Source of the DNA: Bacteroidaceae bacterium
GTDB taxonomy: Bacteria > Bacteroidota > Bacteroidia > Bacteroidales > Bacteroidaceae
DNA length: 64,000 nt
NCBI GenBank assembly: GCA_017464815.1
Contig: JAFTYI010000018.1
Coordinates: forward strand, 1 to 64,000
Direction: 5' to 3'
Shown here piece by piece: positions 42,735 through 50,590 of the stretch. A program made the position numbers and the translations under genes. Each line of letters opens with the position of its first letter. Position 1 is the first letter of the stretch. Below the pieces are notes generated by a model. The model saw only the letters and a program-made list of their open reading frames with translations. It was not told where the DNA came from and ran no database searches.

Positions 42735-42940
42735 GGGTCAGTCCAAAAAGTCGGTTGTATATGGTATACATGATGTCTCTGTCATTCTGAACGTAGTGAA
42801 GAATCTGTAAACGCAAGCAGAATACTATAATGCTGACGTATTCAGATTCTTCACTGCGTTCAGACGAGTTGTTGAGCGTAGCGAAAAATGACACAGAGAC
42901 GGCATAATTTGCAACTGGATTTTCGGACTGACCCAATATA
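42735..42940. mobile_element. MITE-like element with GGGTCAGTCC terminal inverted repeats
   Basis: About 206 bases bounded by GGGTCAGTCCAAAAA (from 42735) and the inverted GATTTTCGGACTGACCC (to about 42935), with TATA-rich flanks. Inside is a second inverted repeat: GTCTCTGTCATTCTGAACG...GAAGAATCTG (42774-42807) against CAGATTCTTCACTGCGTTCAGA (42843-42864) plus ATGACACAGAGAC (42888-42900). It has no coding capacity. No target-site duplication is obvious. Confidence 0.55.
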
Positions 42941-42972
42941 ACAGCGGAATTTTTACCAGACGCCTATATAAG

Positions 42973-43005
42973 AAAAAAGGGTTGTACCGTGTGGTACAAC
43001 CCTTT
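42973..43005 (-). terminator. Rho-independent terminator of tRNA-Thr
   Basis: GGGTTGTACC, loop, GGTACAACCC with A-run at 42973-42978, which is the T-run on the minus strand just downstream of the tRNA. Confidence 0.9.
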
Positions 43006-43012
43006 ACTTTTG

Positions 43013-43086
43013 AGCCTCTTGTCGGATTCGAACCAACGACCCCGAGATTACAAATCACGTGCTCTGGCCAACTGAGCTAAAGAGGC
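43013..43086 (-). tRNA. tRNA-Thr (anticodon TGT)
   Basis: A 74-base minus-strand cloverleaf: GCCTCTT/AAGAGGC acceptor, D-arm TAGCTCAGTTGGCCAGAGC, anticodon loop TTTGTAA (TGT), T-arm GTTGG-TTCGAAT-CCGAC. Confidence 0.96.
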
Positions 43087-43379
43087 GGGTGGGCAAGCTT
43101 GCTATATCGCGTCGCTACAACCTTCTACCTTTGCTGCGGTCAAGCCCTGGAGGATTCGAAAGGAGCTGACCGTATAGGACTTGCCCGTTTTTGCGCTGCA
43201 AAGGTAGAGCTTTTCGCGCATTTGAGCAAGAAAACTGCCCGTTTTTTCTCCCTTACTCCCCCTTTTTCTCTCGTTTTGGTGGTTTTAAGGGGGCAAAAAC
43301 GCATTATCTTTTGTTAATTGCGTGGTTATTTGCATGAATTGTCGTACTTTTGCAAGCAGTATATACCTATTATTATATA
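43087..43379. other. Gene-free leader between tRNA-Thr and DUF4199
   Basis: No supportable gene. A CAAAGGTA (43199-43206), i.e. TACCTTTG on the minus strand, is the likely tRNA-Thr promoter; TACTTTTG at 43345-43352 is the likely -10 box of the DUF4199 gene. Confidence 0.55.
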
Positions 43380-43931
43380 ATGGAAGCAAATACCCCAACC
43401 GGTCAGTTAGTGAATGGTGCCATGGTCTATGGCACCTCAATGGGCTTGTTTTGGATACTGAAGTTCATGCTTGTCCCGTTCATCTTCACAATGCCGCTCG
43501 CTTCGCTCTCCTTCTTGGGGCTGACGGCGGCAGTCCCCTTCGTGGGATACTTCCTGGTCCGCCAGTATCGCAACCGCTACTGCCCGGGTGGGCGGATAGG
43601 CTTCACGCAGGCCTGGATGTTCAGCCTGCTGATGTATGCCTTCGCCGCCCTGTTGGTGTCGGTGGCCCACTATGTCTTCTTCCGCTATGTGGACGGCGGC
43701 ACCATGGTGGCTACCTACAGAAGCCTGCTGGACGAGTTGCAGGCCACAGCCCCCGAGATGGACGAATTGATGAAGCAGTATCGTCAGGCAGCCGACATGG
43801 TGGCGGCAATGACGCCCATCGAACTGACCGTGCAACTGATAATGAACAACCTCTTCTACGGAATGCTGTTGGCCTTGCCCACAGCCCTTTTCGTGTCGCT
43901 GAAGCGCAACCGTGGACAGGGAAAACAATGA
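43380..43931 (+). CDS. DUF4199 membrane protein
   Basis: A 183-residue protein with four membrane segments (about 19-37, 41-60, 76-95, 148-170) and a helical loop between the third and fourth (YRSLLDELQATAPEMDELMKQYR). This is the DUF4199 pattern of Bacteroidetes, of unknown function, usually directly before a dolichyl-phosphate-mannose-synthase-like glycosyltransferase, as here (14 bases). The start at 43380 suits the TACTTTTG box at 43345-43352. Confidence 0.9.
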   Translation: MEANTPTGQLVNGAMVYGTSMGLFWILKFMLVPFIFTMPLASLSFLGLTAAVPFVGYFLVRQYRNRYCPGGRIGFTQAWMFSLLMYAFAALLVSVAHYVFFRYVDGGTMVATYRSLLDELQATAPEMDELMKQYRQAADMVAAMTPIELTVQLIMNNLFYGMLLALPTALFVSLKRNRGQGKQ

Positions 43932-43945
43932 TAAGAGACACTTAA

Positions 43946-44938
43946 ATGATAAAGGATATGAAGGAGAAAGATATGGAAAAGACGCCGTTGGACATCTCAG
44001 TGGTGGTCCCTCTGTATAATGAAGACGAGTCGTTGCCCGAACTCTACGCCTGGATTGAGCGTGTGATGCAGGCCAACGGATTCAGCTTTGAAGTGATATT
44101 TGTGAACGACGGCAGCACCGACCGCTCATGGGAGGTTATCGAGGAACTGCAGGCCAAGTCGACCCACGTGAAGGGCATCAAGTTCCGTCGCAACTACGGC
44201 AAGTCGCCTGCCCTGTACTGCGGATTTGAACGTGCACAGGGACGGGTGGTCATCACCATGGATGCCGACCTGCAGGACAGTCCCGACGAAATCCCCGAGC
44301 TCTACCGCATGATAACCGAGGAGGGCTACGACCTCGTCTCGGGGTGGAAGCAGAAACGCTACGATCCCCTGTCGAAGACCATCCCTACGAAGCTCTTCAA
44401 CGCTACGGCACGCAAGGTGTCGGGCATTCACAATCTGCACGACTTCAACTGCGGCCTCAAGGCCTACCGCAGCGAGGTGGTGAAGAACATCGAGGTGTAT
44501 GGCGAGATGCACCGCTACATCCCCTACCTGGCCAAGAACGCCGGCTTCAAGCGCATTGGCGAGAAGGTGGTGCAGCATCAGGCACGCAAGTATGGCGTCA
44601 CCAAGTTTGGTCTCGACCGCTTTGTGAACGGCTACCTCGACCTGCTCTCCCTCTGGTTCCTTTCCCGCTTCGGCGTGAAGCCCATGCACATCTTCGGTCT
44701 GTTGGGTACGCTGATGTTTATGCTCGGCTTCATCGCCGTCTGCATAGTAGGAGGCACCAAGCTCTACGCCCTCTCGGTGGGTGAGCCTGCCCGCTTGGTG
44801 ACCGACTCGCCCTACTTCTACCTAGCACTGGTGGGAATGATACTGGGCACCCAGCTCTTCTTGACGGGCTTTGTGGCCGAACTGGTGACCCGCAATTCGC
44901 CCGAACGTAACAAGTATCAGATAGAGAAAGAGATATGA
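43946..44938 (+). CDS. Family 2 glycosyltransferase, DPM1/GtrB-like
   Basis: A 330-residue membrane-attached enzyme: GT-A domain with VVPLYNEDESLPELY, FVNDGSTDRSW, the DADLQDSP metal site and HDFNCGLKAYRSE, then two C-terminal membrane helices (about 245-270 and 285-310). Such enzymes move a sugar from a nucleotide to a polyprenyl phosphate for envelope glycans or protein glycosylation. The ATG at 43973 has AAGGAG six bases upstream and may be the real start. Its end overlaps the next gene as ATGA. Confidence 0.92.
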   Translation: MIKDMKEKDMEKTPLDISVVVPLYNEDESLPELYAWIERVMQANGFSFEVIFVNDGSTDRSWEVIEELQAKSTHVKGIKFRRNYGKSPALYCGFERAQGRVVITMDADLQDSPDEIPELYRMITEEGYDLVSGWKQKRYDPLSKTIPTKLFNATARKVSGIHNLHDFNCGLKAYRSEVVKNIEVYGEMHRYIPYLAKNAGFKRIGEKVVQHQARKYGVTKFGLDRFVNGYLDLLSLWFLSRFGVKPMHIFGLLGTLMFMLGFIAVCIVGGTKLYALSVGEPARLVTDSPYFYLALVGMILGTQLFLTGFVAELVTRNSPERNKYQIEKEI

Positions 44939-45522
44939 AAAGATTGTTGAAGGGGATGGCACTGTCTGCACTGCTGTGTGCAGGCTTGTCGGGATGTGAA
45001 AGCGGCGACTGCATGCTCTCCAGCGAGTCCTATTGCAGCTTCTCCTTTGTCAATGCGGCCGGTAAGGGAATCAAGCTGCTTGACACGCTCACTGTGGCTG
45101 TCAACCTGAACGACTATGACACGACCTATGTCTACCGATGCGACACCGACACCGTCGTGAGCCAGCTGCCCGTGGATACCCTGGAGGCAAAGGGTTACGA
45201 CCTTTTGCTGCTTGCCAACCGGGTGCAGGGCATACTGCTCAACCGCAAGAGCGGGGCCGAGAGGGTGGAGCTTCCGCTCTCGTTCACTGCCGACCGGGAT
45301 ACCTTCTTCTTCCACTATAGCGCCCGTTTGTCCGATACCGTGTGGGTGGAGCATCAGAACCACCCCTATTTTTCCTCGATGGATTGTGGCACGGTCATGC
45401 ATTACAAGATTGTCGGAATCGCCTCGACAACCCACTTGATTGACTCCATTCAGGTGACGGCTCCCGAGGTGACTAATACGCTTAAAGAGAATGTTAAGAT
45501 CTATTTTACTGTTAGCCATTAG
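44935..45522 (+). CDS. DUF6452 lipoprotein
   Basis: A 195-residue protein with a lipoprotein signal (LCAGLSGC, lipidated Cys about 21) and a beta-rich mature part with paired Tyr and Asp (TVAVNLNDYDTTYVYRC). It matches the Bacteroidetes DUF6452 family of unknown function. The ATGA overlap with the glycosyltransferase and the 32-base overlap with DUF6048 make it the middle gene of a tight unit. Confidence 0.85.
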   Translation: MKRLLKGMALSALLCAGLSGCESGDCMLSSESYCSFSFVNAAGKGIKLLDTLTVAVNLNDYDTTYVYRCDTDTVVSQLPVDTLEAKGYDLLLLANRVQGILLNRKSGAERVELPLSFTADRDTFFFHYSARLSDTVWVEHQNHPYFSSMDCGTVMHYKIVGIASTTHLIDSIQVTAPEVTNTLKENVKIYFTVSH

Positions 45523-46210
45523 CCTGCTGCTCACCGTAGCACCGGCGTCGGCACAGACCCGCAAGATGCGCCCGTCGGCAGAGTCCCAGCGTAGCAAGAT
45601 TGCTGAGTGGCTCGACCTCACGGACTCTATCCCCGTGTTTCAGGGAGTGAGTGTGATGACCGACTTGGTGGGGCCGGGTTGGTATGCCTTTGGGGGCGAC
45701 TTCCTGAGTACCGAAGTCGCTGTGGAGGTGAACCTGCTCAACCGCTTCTTCCCTGTGTTGGAGGTGGGCTATGGACGCACCGATGCCACCAACGAGGACA
45801 CCGAGCTGCACTACAAGACAGCTGCTCCCTACTTCCGCGTGGGCCTCAATTACAACGTGCAGTACAAGAAGAAGTCCCCCGGCTACATCTTTGCCGGCGC
45901 CCGCTTGGGCTACACCTCGTTTGAATACGACGTGGATGGCCCCCCGATGACCGACCCTGTGTGGGGAGGCGAACTGCCCTTCCACTTCAGCGGCATCCGC
46001 AGCCATGCCCTATGGACCGAACTGATGATAGGGGTGCGTGCTCAGATTCACAAGAATTTCCACATGGGATGGAGCTTCCGCTACAAGGTGCGTCTGAATG
46101 TAAAGGACAGCCCCAATGCCTCCCCCTGGTACATCCCCGGATTCGGAGCCAGCGACAACACCACCTTTGGCGTTACCTACGACCTCGTCTATCGCATCCC
46201 CTGGAATTAG
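45491..46210 (+). CDS. DUF6048 outer-membrane-like protein
   Basis: A 239-residue protein with a signal peptide (cut near VAPASAQ, about 22) and an even pattern of amphipathic beta strands (FFPVLEVGYGRTD, APYFRVGLNYNVQYK, FHMGWSFRYKVRL) ending in an aromatic-rich strand (FGVTYDLVYRIPWN). This suits a small outer-membrane barrel and the DUF6048 family. It overlaps DUF6452 by 32 bases, suggesting a joint envelope role. Confidence 0.85.
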   Translation: MLRSILLLAISLLLTVAPASAQTRKMRPSAESQRSKIAEWLDLTDSIPVFQGVSVMTDLVGPGWYAFGGDFLSTEVAVEVNLLNRFFPVLEVGYGRTDATNEDTELHYKTAAPYFRVGLNYNVQYKKKSPGYIFAGARLGYTSFEYDVDGPPMTDPVWGGELPFHFSGIRSHALWTELMIGVRAQIHKNFHMGWSFRYKVRLNVKDSPNASPWYIPGFGASDNTTFGVTYDLVYRIPWN

Positions 46211-46213
46211 TAT

Positions 46214-46386
46214 CAAGGTTTAAGGTTCAAGGTTCAAGGTTTAGGGTTTAGAGTTTAGGGTTTAGAGTTTAGGGATTTCAGAACTAACTCCCTCCACCTT
46301 ACACCCTCCACCTTACACCTTACACCCTCCACCCTCCACCCTCCACCTTACATTTATAATTAATAATTCACAATTCATAATTAATC
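46214..46386. repeat. Telomere-like heptamers, C-rich repeats and AT-rich tail
   Basis: Three blocks fill the gap: 46214-46274 is a run of AAGGTTC/AGGGTTT/AGAGTTT heptamers; 46288-46352 repeats CCTCCACCTTACAC and CCTCCAC; 46353-46386 is AT-rich with AATTCACAATTCATAATTAAT. Similar AAGGTTCAAGG pieces occur at 9383-9408. No gene or terminator is visible. Confidence 0.85.
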
Positions 46387-46390
46387 AACC

Positions 46391-46963
46391 GTGTCTCAAC
46401 TCGAAATCTGGCTCTTGGCCTTGGCTCTGGCGATGGATTGCTTTACCGTAGCCATCACGAGCGGCATCATCCAACGTCGTTGGCATGGCCGCACGGCATT
46501 GTCCATATCCCTGTCCTTTGGCCTCTTCCAAGGCTTGATGCCTGTACTCGGTTGGATGTGTACCCGCTATCTGCATGGGGTGATAGAGTCGTTCGACCAT
46601 TGGATAGCCTTCGGCCTGCTTCTCTTCTTGGGAGGCCGGATGCTGTTTGAGGGACTGAAAGGGGAGGAGAGCGACCATCACTTCGACCCCTCTGACCTGA
46701 AGACGGTGCTCCTGTTGGGCGTGGCCGTCAGCATCGATGCGCTGGCCGTGGGCATCTCCTTTGCTTGTGTGGGACTCACCTCTTGGCAGCAGTTGACCTA
46801 CCCTATATTGATTATCACGCTGGTCTCCTGTGTGTTGGCTCTGTTGGGGTATGTGCTGGGCCTGTTCTTTGGTCGGGGGCTGAAGTTGCCGGCCGAACCC
46901 ATTGGTGGATTGATACTTATTGCCATCGGATGCCGGATTCTCTATGAACATCTGGTGGTGTAG
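46391..46963 (+). CDS. mntP: Manganese efflux pump MntP
   Basis: MntP exports manganese. The 190-residue protein has six membrane segments in two repeats, each with the family's acidic motif (ALALAMDCFTVAITSGI and GVAVSIDALAVGISFACVG). The start is a GTG at 46391; no ATG is suitably placed. The usual Mn riboswitch is not evident in the repeat-filled leader. Confidence 0.92.
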   Translation: MSQLEIWLLALALAMDCFTVAITSGIIQRRWHGRTALSISLSFGLFQGLMPVLGWMCTRYLHGVIESFDHWIAFGLLLFLGGRMLFEGLKGEESDHHFDPSDLKTVLLLGVAVSIDALAVGISFACVGLTSWQQLTYPILIITLVSCVLALLGYVLGLFFGRGLKLPAEPIGGLILIAIGCRILYEHLVV

Positions 46964-46990
46964 TGCAAATGAATAAAATGTAATAGAATC

Positions 46991-48019
46991 ATGGAAGAAA
47001 ATAAAAGGAAGAAACTTCGTTGGCAATTGCCCTTTCTCGCCCTGCTGATTGTGGGCACAATCGTGATATTGAGCAAGCAGGACCGTTCCCCCTATCGCAC
47101 CAATCAGGGCATGGTGTTCGGCACCGTGTATAAGATTACCTACCAATATGCCGAAGACCTGCAGGCCGACATCAAAGCCGAGCTGGACAAGGTGAATGCT
47201 TCGCTCTCCCCCTTCCAGAAGAACTCCATCATCAGCCGCATCAATGGCAACGACCCCACGGTCATTCCCGACAGCATGTTCCTGCACGTCTTCCAGTTGG
47301 CCCGCTCCATCTCGGCCGACACACATGGAGCATTTGACATCACCGTGGGTCCCTTGGTCAATGCCTGGGGTTTCGGTTTCGAGAGCAGTCAGGGTGTCGA
47401 CTCCCTCACCATCGACTCCCTCCGCCAGTTTGTGGGCATGTCAAATGTCACCTTCGACGGCGAGCAGGTCATCAAGGCCGACTCGTGCGTCAAACTCGAT
47501 TGCAGTGCCATCGCCAAAGGCTATGGGTGCGATGTGGTGGCAGCCCTGTTCAACCGCAAGGGCATCCGCAACTACATGGTGGAGATAGGTGGCGAAATAG
47601 TTGTCAAAGGCGTCAACTCCAAGCGCAACCGCTGGACCATAGGCATCAACAAACCGGTGGAAGATTCGTTGGCACAATCATCTGAGTTGCAGACCATCGT
47701 CCATGTCTCCGACATCGCCATGGCCACGTCGGGCAACTATCGCAACTTCTACTATCGCGATGGCAAAAAGGTGGCCCACACCATCGACCCCCGCACCGGT
47801 TATCCTGTGCAACACTCCATCCTGTCTGCCACGGTGCTTGCTCCCGATTGTGCCACTGCCGATGCCTATGCCACCTCCTTCATGGTGTTGGGTCTGGACT
47901 CTGCCATGGCCATCTGCAACCGCCATCCCGAACTGCAAGGCTACTTCATCTATGCCGACGGCCAAGGCCAGTTCGCCACCTGCCACAGCCACGGCTTCGA
48001 GCAGTGGTTGAAGAGGTGA
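46991..48019 (+). CDS. apbE: FAD:protein FMN transferase
   Basis: ApbE links FMN covalently to threonines of respiratory subunits such as NqrB/C and RnfG. The 342-residue protein has an N-terminal membrane anchor (about 13-28), GTVYKITY, GAFDITVGPLVNAWGFG, LDCSAIAKGYGCDVVA, MVEIGGEIVVKG, and the metal-binding HTIDPRTGYPV. It is periplasm-facing. It lies 27 bases after mntP and before a bidirectional hairpin. Confidence 0.94.
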   Translation: MEENKRKKLRWQLPFLALLIVGTIVILSKQDRSPYRTNQGMVFGTVYKITYQYAEDLQADIKAELDKVNASLSPFQKNSIISRINGNDPTVIPDSMFLHVFQLARSISADTHGAFDITVGPLVNAWGFGFESSQGVDSLTIDSLRQFVGMSNVTFDGEQVIKADSCVKLDCSAIAKGYGCDVVAALFNRKGIRNYMVEIGGEIVVKGVNSKRNRWTIGINKPVEDSLAQSSELQTIVHVSDIAMATSGNYRNFYYRDGKKVAHTIDPRTGYPVQHSILSATVLAPDCATADAYATSFMVLGLDSAMAICNRHPELQGYFIYADGQGQFATCHSHGFEQWLKR

Positions 48020-48087
48020 TAGGTTGATGTATCCGTCATTCGGAACAGCTTCTACGGAACATTTCTCTTAGTTTGACGAAAAAAGTA

Positions 48088-48123
48088 AAGAGGATGTGTC
48101 ATGGTGTCGACGCATCCTCTTTC
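48088..48123. terminator. Bidirectional terminator between apbE and the FKBP gene
   Basis: AAAGAGGATG and CATCCTCTTT form the stem around GTGTCATGGTGTCGACG, with A and T flanks on the two sides. It lies between convergent genes. Confidence 0.8.
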
Positions 48124-48144
48124 TTTATATATTCAATTCTCCCC

Positions 48145-48747
48145 TCACTTCCACTCCGGAACAACGGTGCCTGTGGGATAGATGCCGGTCAGGTGTACCC
48201 AGTACTTTAGGGTTGAATAGCCGGGGACATCGCCGCTCTCGCGGGTGCCATAGCCTAATTGGTAGGGGATGTAGATGGTCCATGAGTCGCCCACATGCAT
48301 CTGTTGCATGGCGGTAGTCCATCCGACGATGGTGCCGCTCATGGCGAACTTGCTGGGGACGCTGATGGCTGGGTTGAATTCGCCACGGAACGACTGGTCA
48401 ATCAGGGCATCGTTGATGAGCCACACGCGGTAGCTGGCGCGGATGCTGTCGGTGTAGATGGGCGATGTGGTGCCCGTCCCGTTCTCCTCGATGTGGCAAT
48501 ATACGTAGTTGTTGACGTCCTTCACCATGGCCAGGTCGTTGGGGTTGTCGGCCGGGAGGGTGTAGCTCTTGTATATCCGCCAATTGCCGTCGGCATTCTC
48601 TTCAGCAACGGCTGCAATGGAGTCGACGAACCGCTGGTTGCGTTCGCGCCAGTTGGCGTACTCGCTCTCCTCGGAGGTTTCGTCACATGCCGTGAAAAGG
48701 CATGGGATTGTCAGTGCTGCCCACAGCAGCCAGGGGATTCTTTTCAT
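48145..48747 (-). CDS. FKBP-type peptidyl-prolyl isomerase lipoprotein
   Basis: A 200-residue lipoprotein: signal LLWAALTIPCLFTAC (lipidated Cys about 21), a helical segment, and an FKBP domain with FRGEFNPAISVPSKFAMSGTIVGWTTAMQQMHVGDSWTIYIPYQLGYG. Some active-site aromatics of classic FKBPs are not kept, so isomerase activity is uncertain. The start is taken at 48747 (MKRIPWLLW); the longer frame to 48822 adds a non-signal-like tail. It follows glyS on the same strand. Confidence 0.87.
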   Translation of the reverse strand: MKRIPWLLWAALTIPCLFTACDETSEESEYANWRERNQRFVDSIAAVAEENADGNWRIYKSYTLPADNPNDLAMVKDVNNYVYCHIEENGTGTTSPIYTDSIRASYRVWLINDALIDQSFRGEFNPAISVPSKFAMSGTIVGWTTAMQQMHVGDSWTIYIPYQLGYGTRESGDVPGYSTLKYWVHLTGIYPTGTVVPEWK

Positions 48748-48812
48748 CTTTATCTTAACCTTTACCTTATTTATATAATGATGTGTGGAAGGGGTTGTCC
48801 TTCGCGTTTTGA

Positions 48813-48871
48813 GGAATGGCAATCTTCATGCCCGAGGGGTGCTGTCCTTCAGGCATGAAGATTGGTATTCC
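48813..48871. terminator. Long hairpin after glyS
   Basis: GGAATGGCAATCTTCATGCC (48813-48832) and its near-perfect reverse complement (48852-48871; 18 of 20 pairs) lie 5 bases past the glyS stop. It may end glyS transcripts or reduce readthrough into the FKBP gene. Confidence 0.7.
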
Positions 48872-48875
48872 TTGC

Positions 48876-50417
48876 TTATCTCAGAGTCTTCAACAAGCCG
48901 GTGATGCTCACCTTGTCGGCGATGATGTTGTTCAGCTCGCTGATGGCTACGCGCTCCTGTTGCATGGTGTCGCGGTTACGCAGGGTCACGCAGTTGTCTT
49001 CCAGTGTCTGGTGGTCAACGGTGATGCAATAGGGGGTGCCGATGGCATCCTGACGGCGGTAGCGCTTGCCGATAGAGTCCTTCTCGTCGTACTGGCAATT
49101 GAAGTGGAACTTCAGGTCGTCCACAATCTCGCGGGCCTTTTCGGGCAGACCGTCTTTCTTCACCAAGGGGAGTACGGCCAGTTTCACGGGGGCCAAAGCT
49201 GCGGGCAACTTCAGCACTACGCGGGTTTCGCCATTCTCCAGCTTTTCTTCCTGGTAAGAGGCGCACATCACGCTGAGGAACATGCGGTCCACACCGATGG
49301 AGGTCTCAATCACGTAGGGCACGTAGCTTTCGTTCAGTTCGGGGTCGAAGTACTTGATGCTCTTGCCTGAGTACTTCTCGTGTTGGCTGAGGTCGAAGTT
49401 GGTGCGGCTGTGGATACCCTCCACCTCCTTGAAGCCGAAGGGCATGAGGAACTCGATGTCGGTGGCGGCATTGGCGTAGTGGGCCAACTTGTCGTGGTCG
49501 TGGTAGCGATAGTGGTCGTCGCCGAAGCCAAGGGCCTTGTGCCACTTCAGGCGGGTCTCTTTCCACTGCTTGAACCACTCGAGCTCTGAGCCGGGGCGAA
49601 CGAAGAACTGCATCTCCATCTGTTCGAACTCGCGCATGCGGAAGATGAACTGACGGGCCACAATCTCGTTACGGAAGGCTTTACCAATCTGAGCGATACC
49701 GAAAGGAATCTTCATGCGGCCGGTCTTCTGCACGTTCATGTAGTTCACGAAGATACCCTGAGCCGTTTCGGGACGGAGGTACACCTTCATGGCACCGTCG
49801 GAGGTGGAACCCATTTCGGTGGAGAACATGAGGTTGAACTGGCGCACCTCGGTCCAGTTCTTGGTGCCGCTGATGGGGCATACAATCTCCTCGTCGAGGA
49901 TAATCTGGCGCAGTTCGTTCAGGTCGTTGTCGTTCAATGCCTTCTGGAAACGGGCGTGCAGCGCATCGCGCTTGGCCTGATTCTCCAACACACGGCCGTT
50001 GGTGGCGCGGAACTGGGCCTCGTCGAACGCCTCACCGAAGCGCTTGGCAGCCTTGGCTACCTCCTTGTTGATTTTGTCGTCGTACTTGGCCAACTGGTCC
50101 TCGATGAGCACGTCGGCGCGGTAGCGCTTCTTGCTGTCGCGGTTGTCAATCAGGGGATCGTTGAATGCGTCAACGTGTCCGCTGGCCTTCCAAATGGTGG
50201 GGTGCATGAAGATGGCCGAGTCGATGCCCACGATGTTCTCGTGGAGCAATACCATGCTCTGCCACCAATACTGCTTGATGTTGTTCTTCAACTCTACACC
50301 CATCTGGCCGTAATCATACACGGCGCCCAATCCGTCATAGATGTCACTTGACGGAAACACAAAACCGTACTCCTTGCAATGTGAGACGATTTTCTTGAAT
50401 ACATCTTCTTGTGCCAT
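48876..50417 (-). CDS. glyS: Glycine-tRNA ligase, dimeric type
   Basis: A 513-residue class II synthetase of the single-chain alpha2 type that charges tRNA-Gly. Seen are FVFPSSDIYDGLGAVYDYGQMG near the start, motif 2 region FRNEIVARQFIFRMREFEQMEMQFFV, the YRYHDHDKLAHYANAATDIEF segment, motif 3 ETSIGVDRMFLSV and a C-terminal anticodon-binding domain (KLAVLPLVKKDG). Its substrate tRNA is encoded at 3595. Confidence 0.97.
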   Translation of the reverse strand: MAQEDVFKKIVSHCKEYGFVFPSSDIYDGLGAVYDYGQMGVELKNNIKQYWWQSMVLLHENIVGIDSAIFMHPTIWKASGHVDAFNDPLIDNRDSKKRYRADVLIEDQLAKYDDKINKEVAKAAKRFGEAFDEAQFRATNGRVLENQAKRDALHARFQKALNDNDLNELRQIILDEEIVCPISGTKNWTEVRQFNLMFSTEMGSTSDGAMKVYLRPETAQGIFVNYMNVQKTGRMKIPFGIAQIGKAFRNEIVARQFIFRMREFEQMEMQFFVRPGSELEWFKQWKETRLKWHKALGFGDDHYRYHDHDKLAHYANAATDIEFLMPFGFKEVEGIHSRTNFDLSQHEKYSGKSIKYFDPELNESYVPYVIETSIGVDRMFLSVMCASYQEEKLENGETRVVLKLPAALAPVKLAVLPLVKKDGLPEKAREIVDDLKFHFNCQYDEKDSIGKRYRRQDAIGTPYCITVDHQTLEDNCVTLRNRDTMQQERVAISELNNIIADKVSITGLLKTLR

Positions 50418-50590
50418 TGTTTTATCTGTTTTTATACGTTATTTTAGTCACTTTCTCGACGTTTTTTTGGTACTCTCTACCAAATTTGCTGCAAAGTAAG
50501 CGATTTTTTTGCAAATAATTCGTACTTTTGCAAGCATACTAATACAGTTTAACTATTTTAGGTGCAAAAAAACATTAACCTGGCCACTAT

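Noticed and set aside
46301-46390. Manganese (yybP-ykoY) riboswitch before mntP
   Set aside because: The leader is filled by simple repeats and lacks the conserved loops of that riboswitch.
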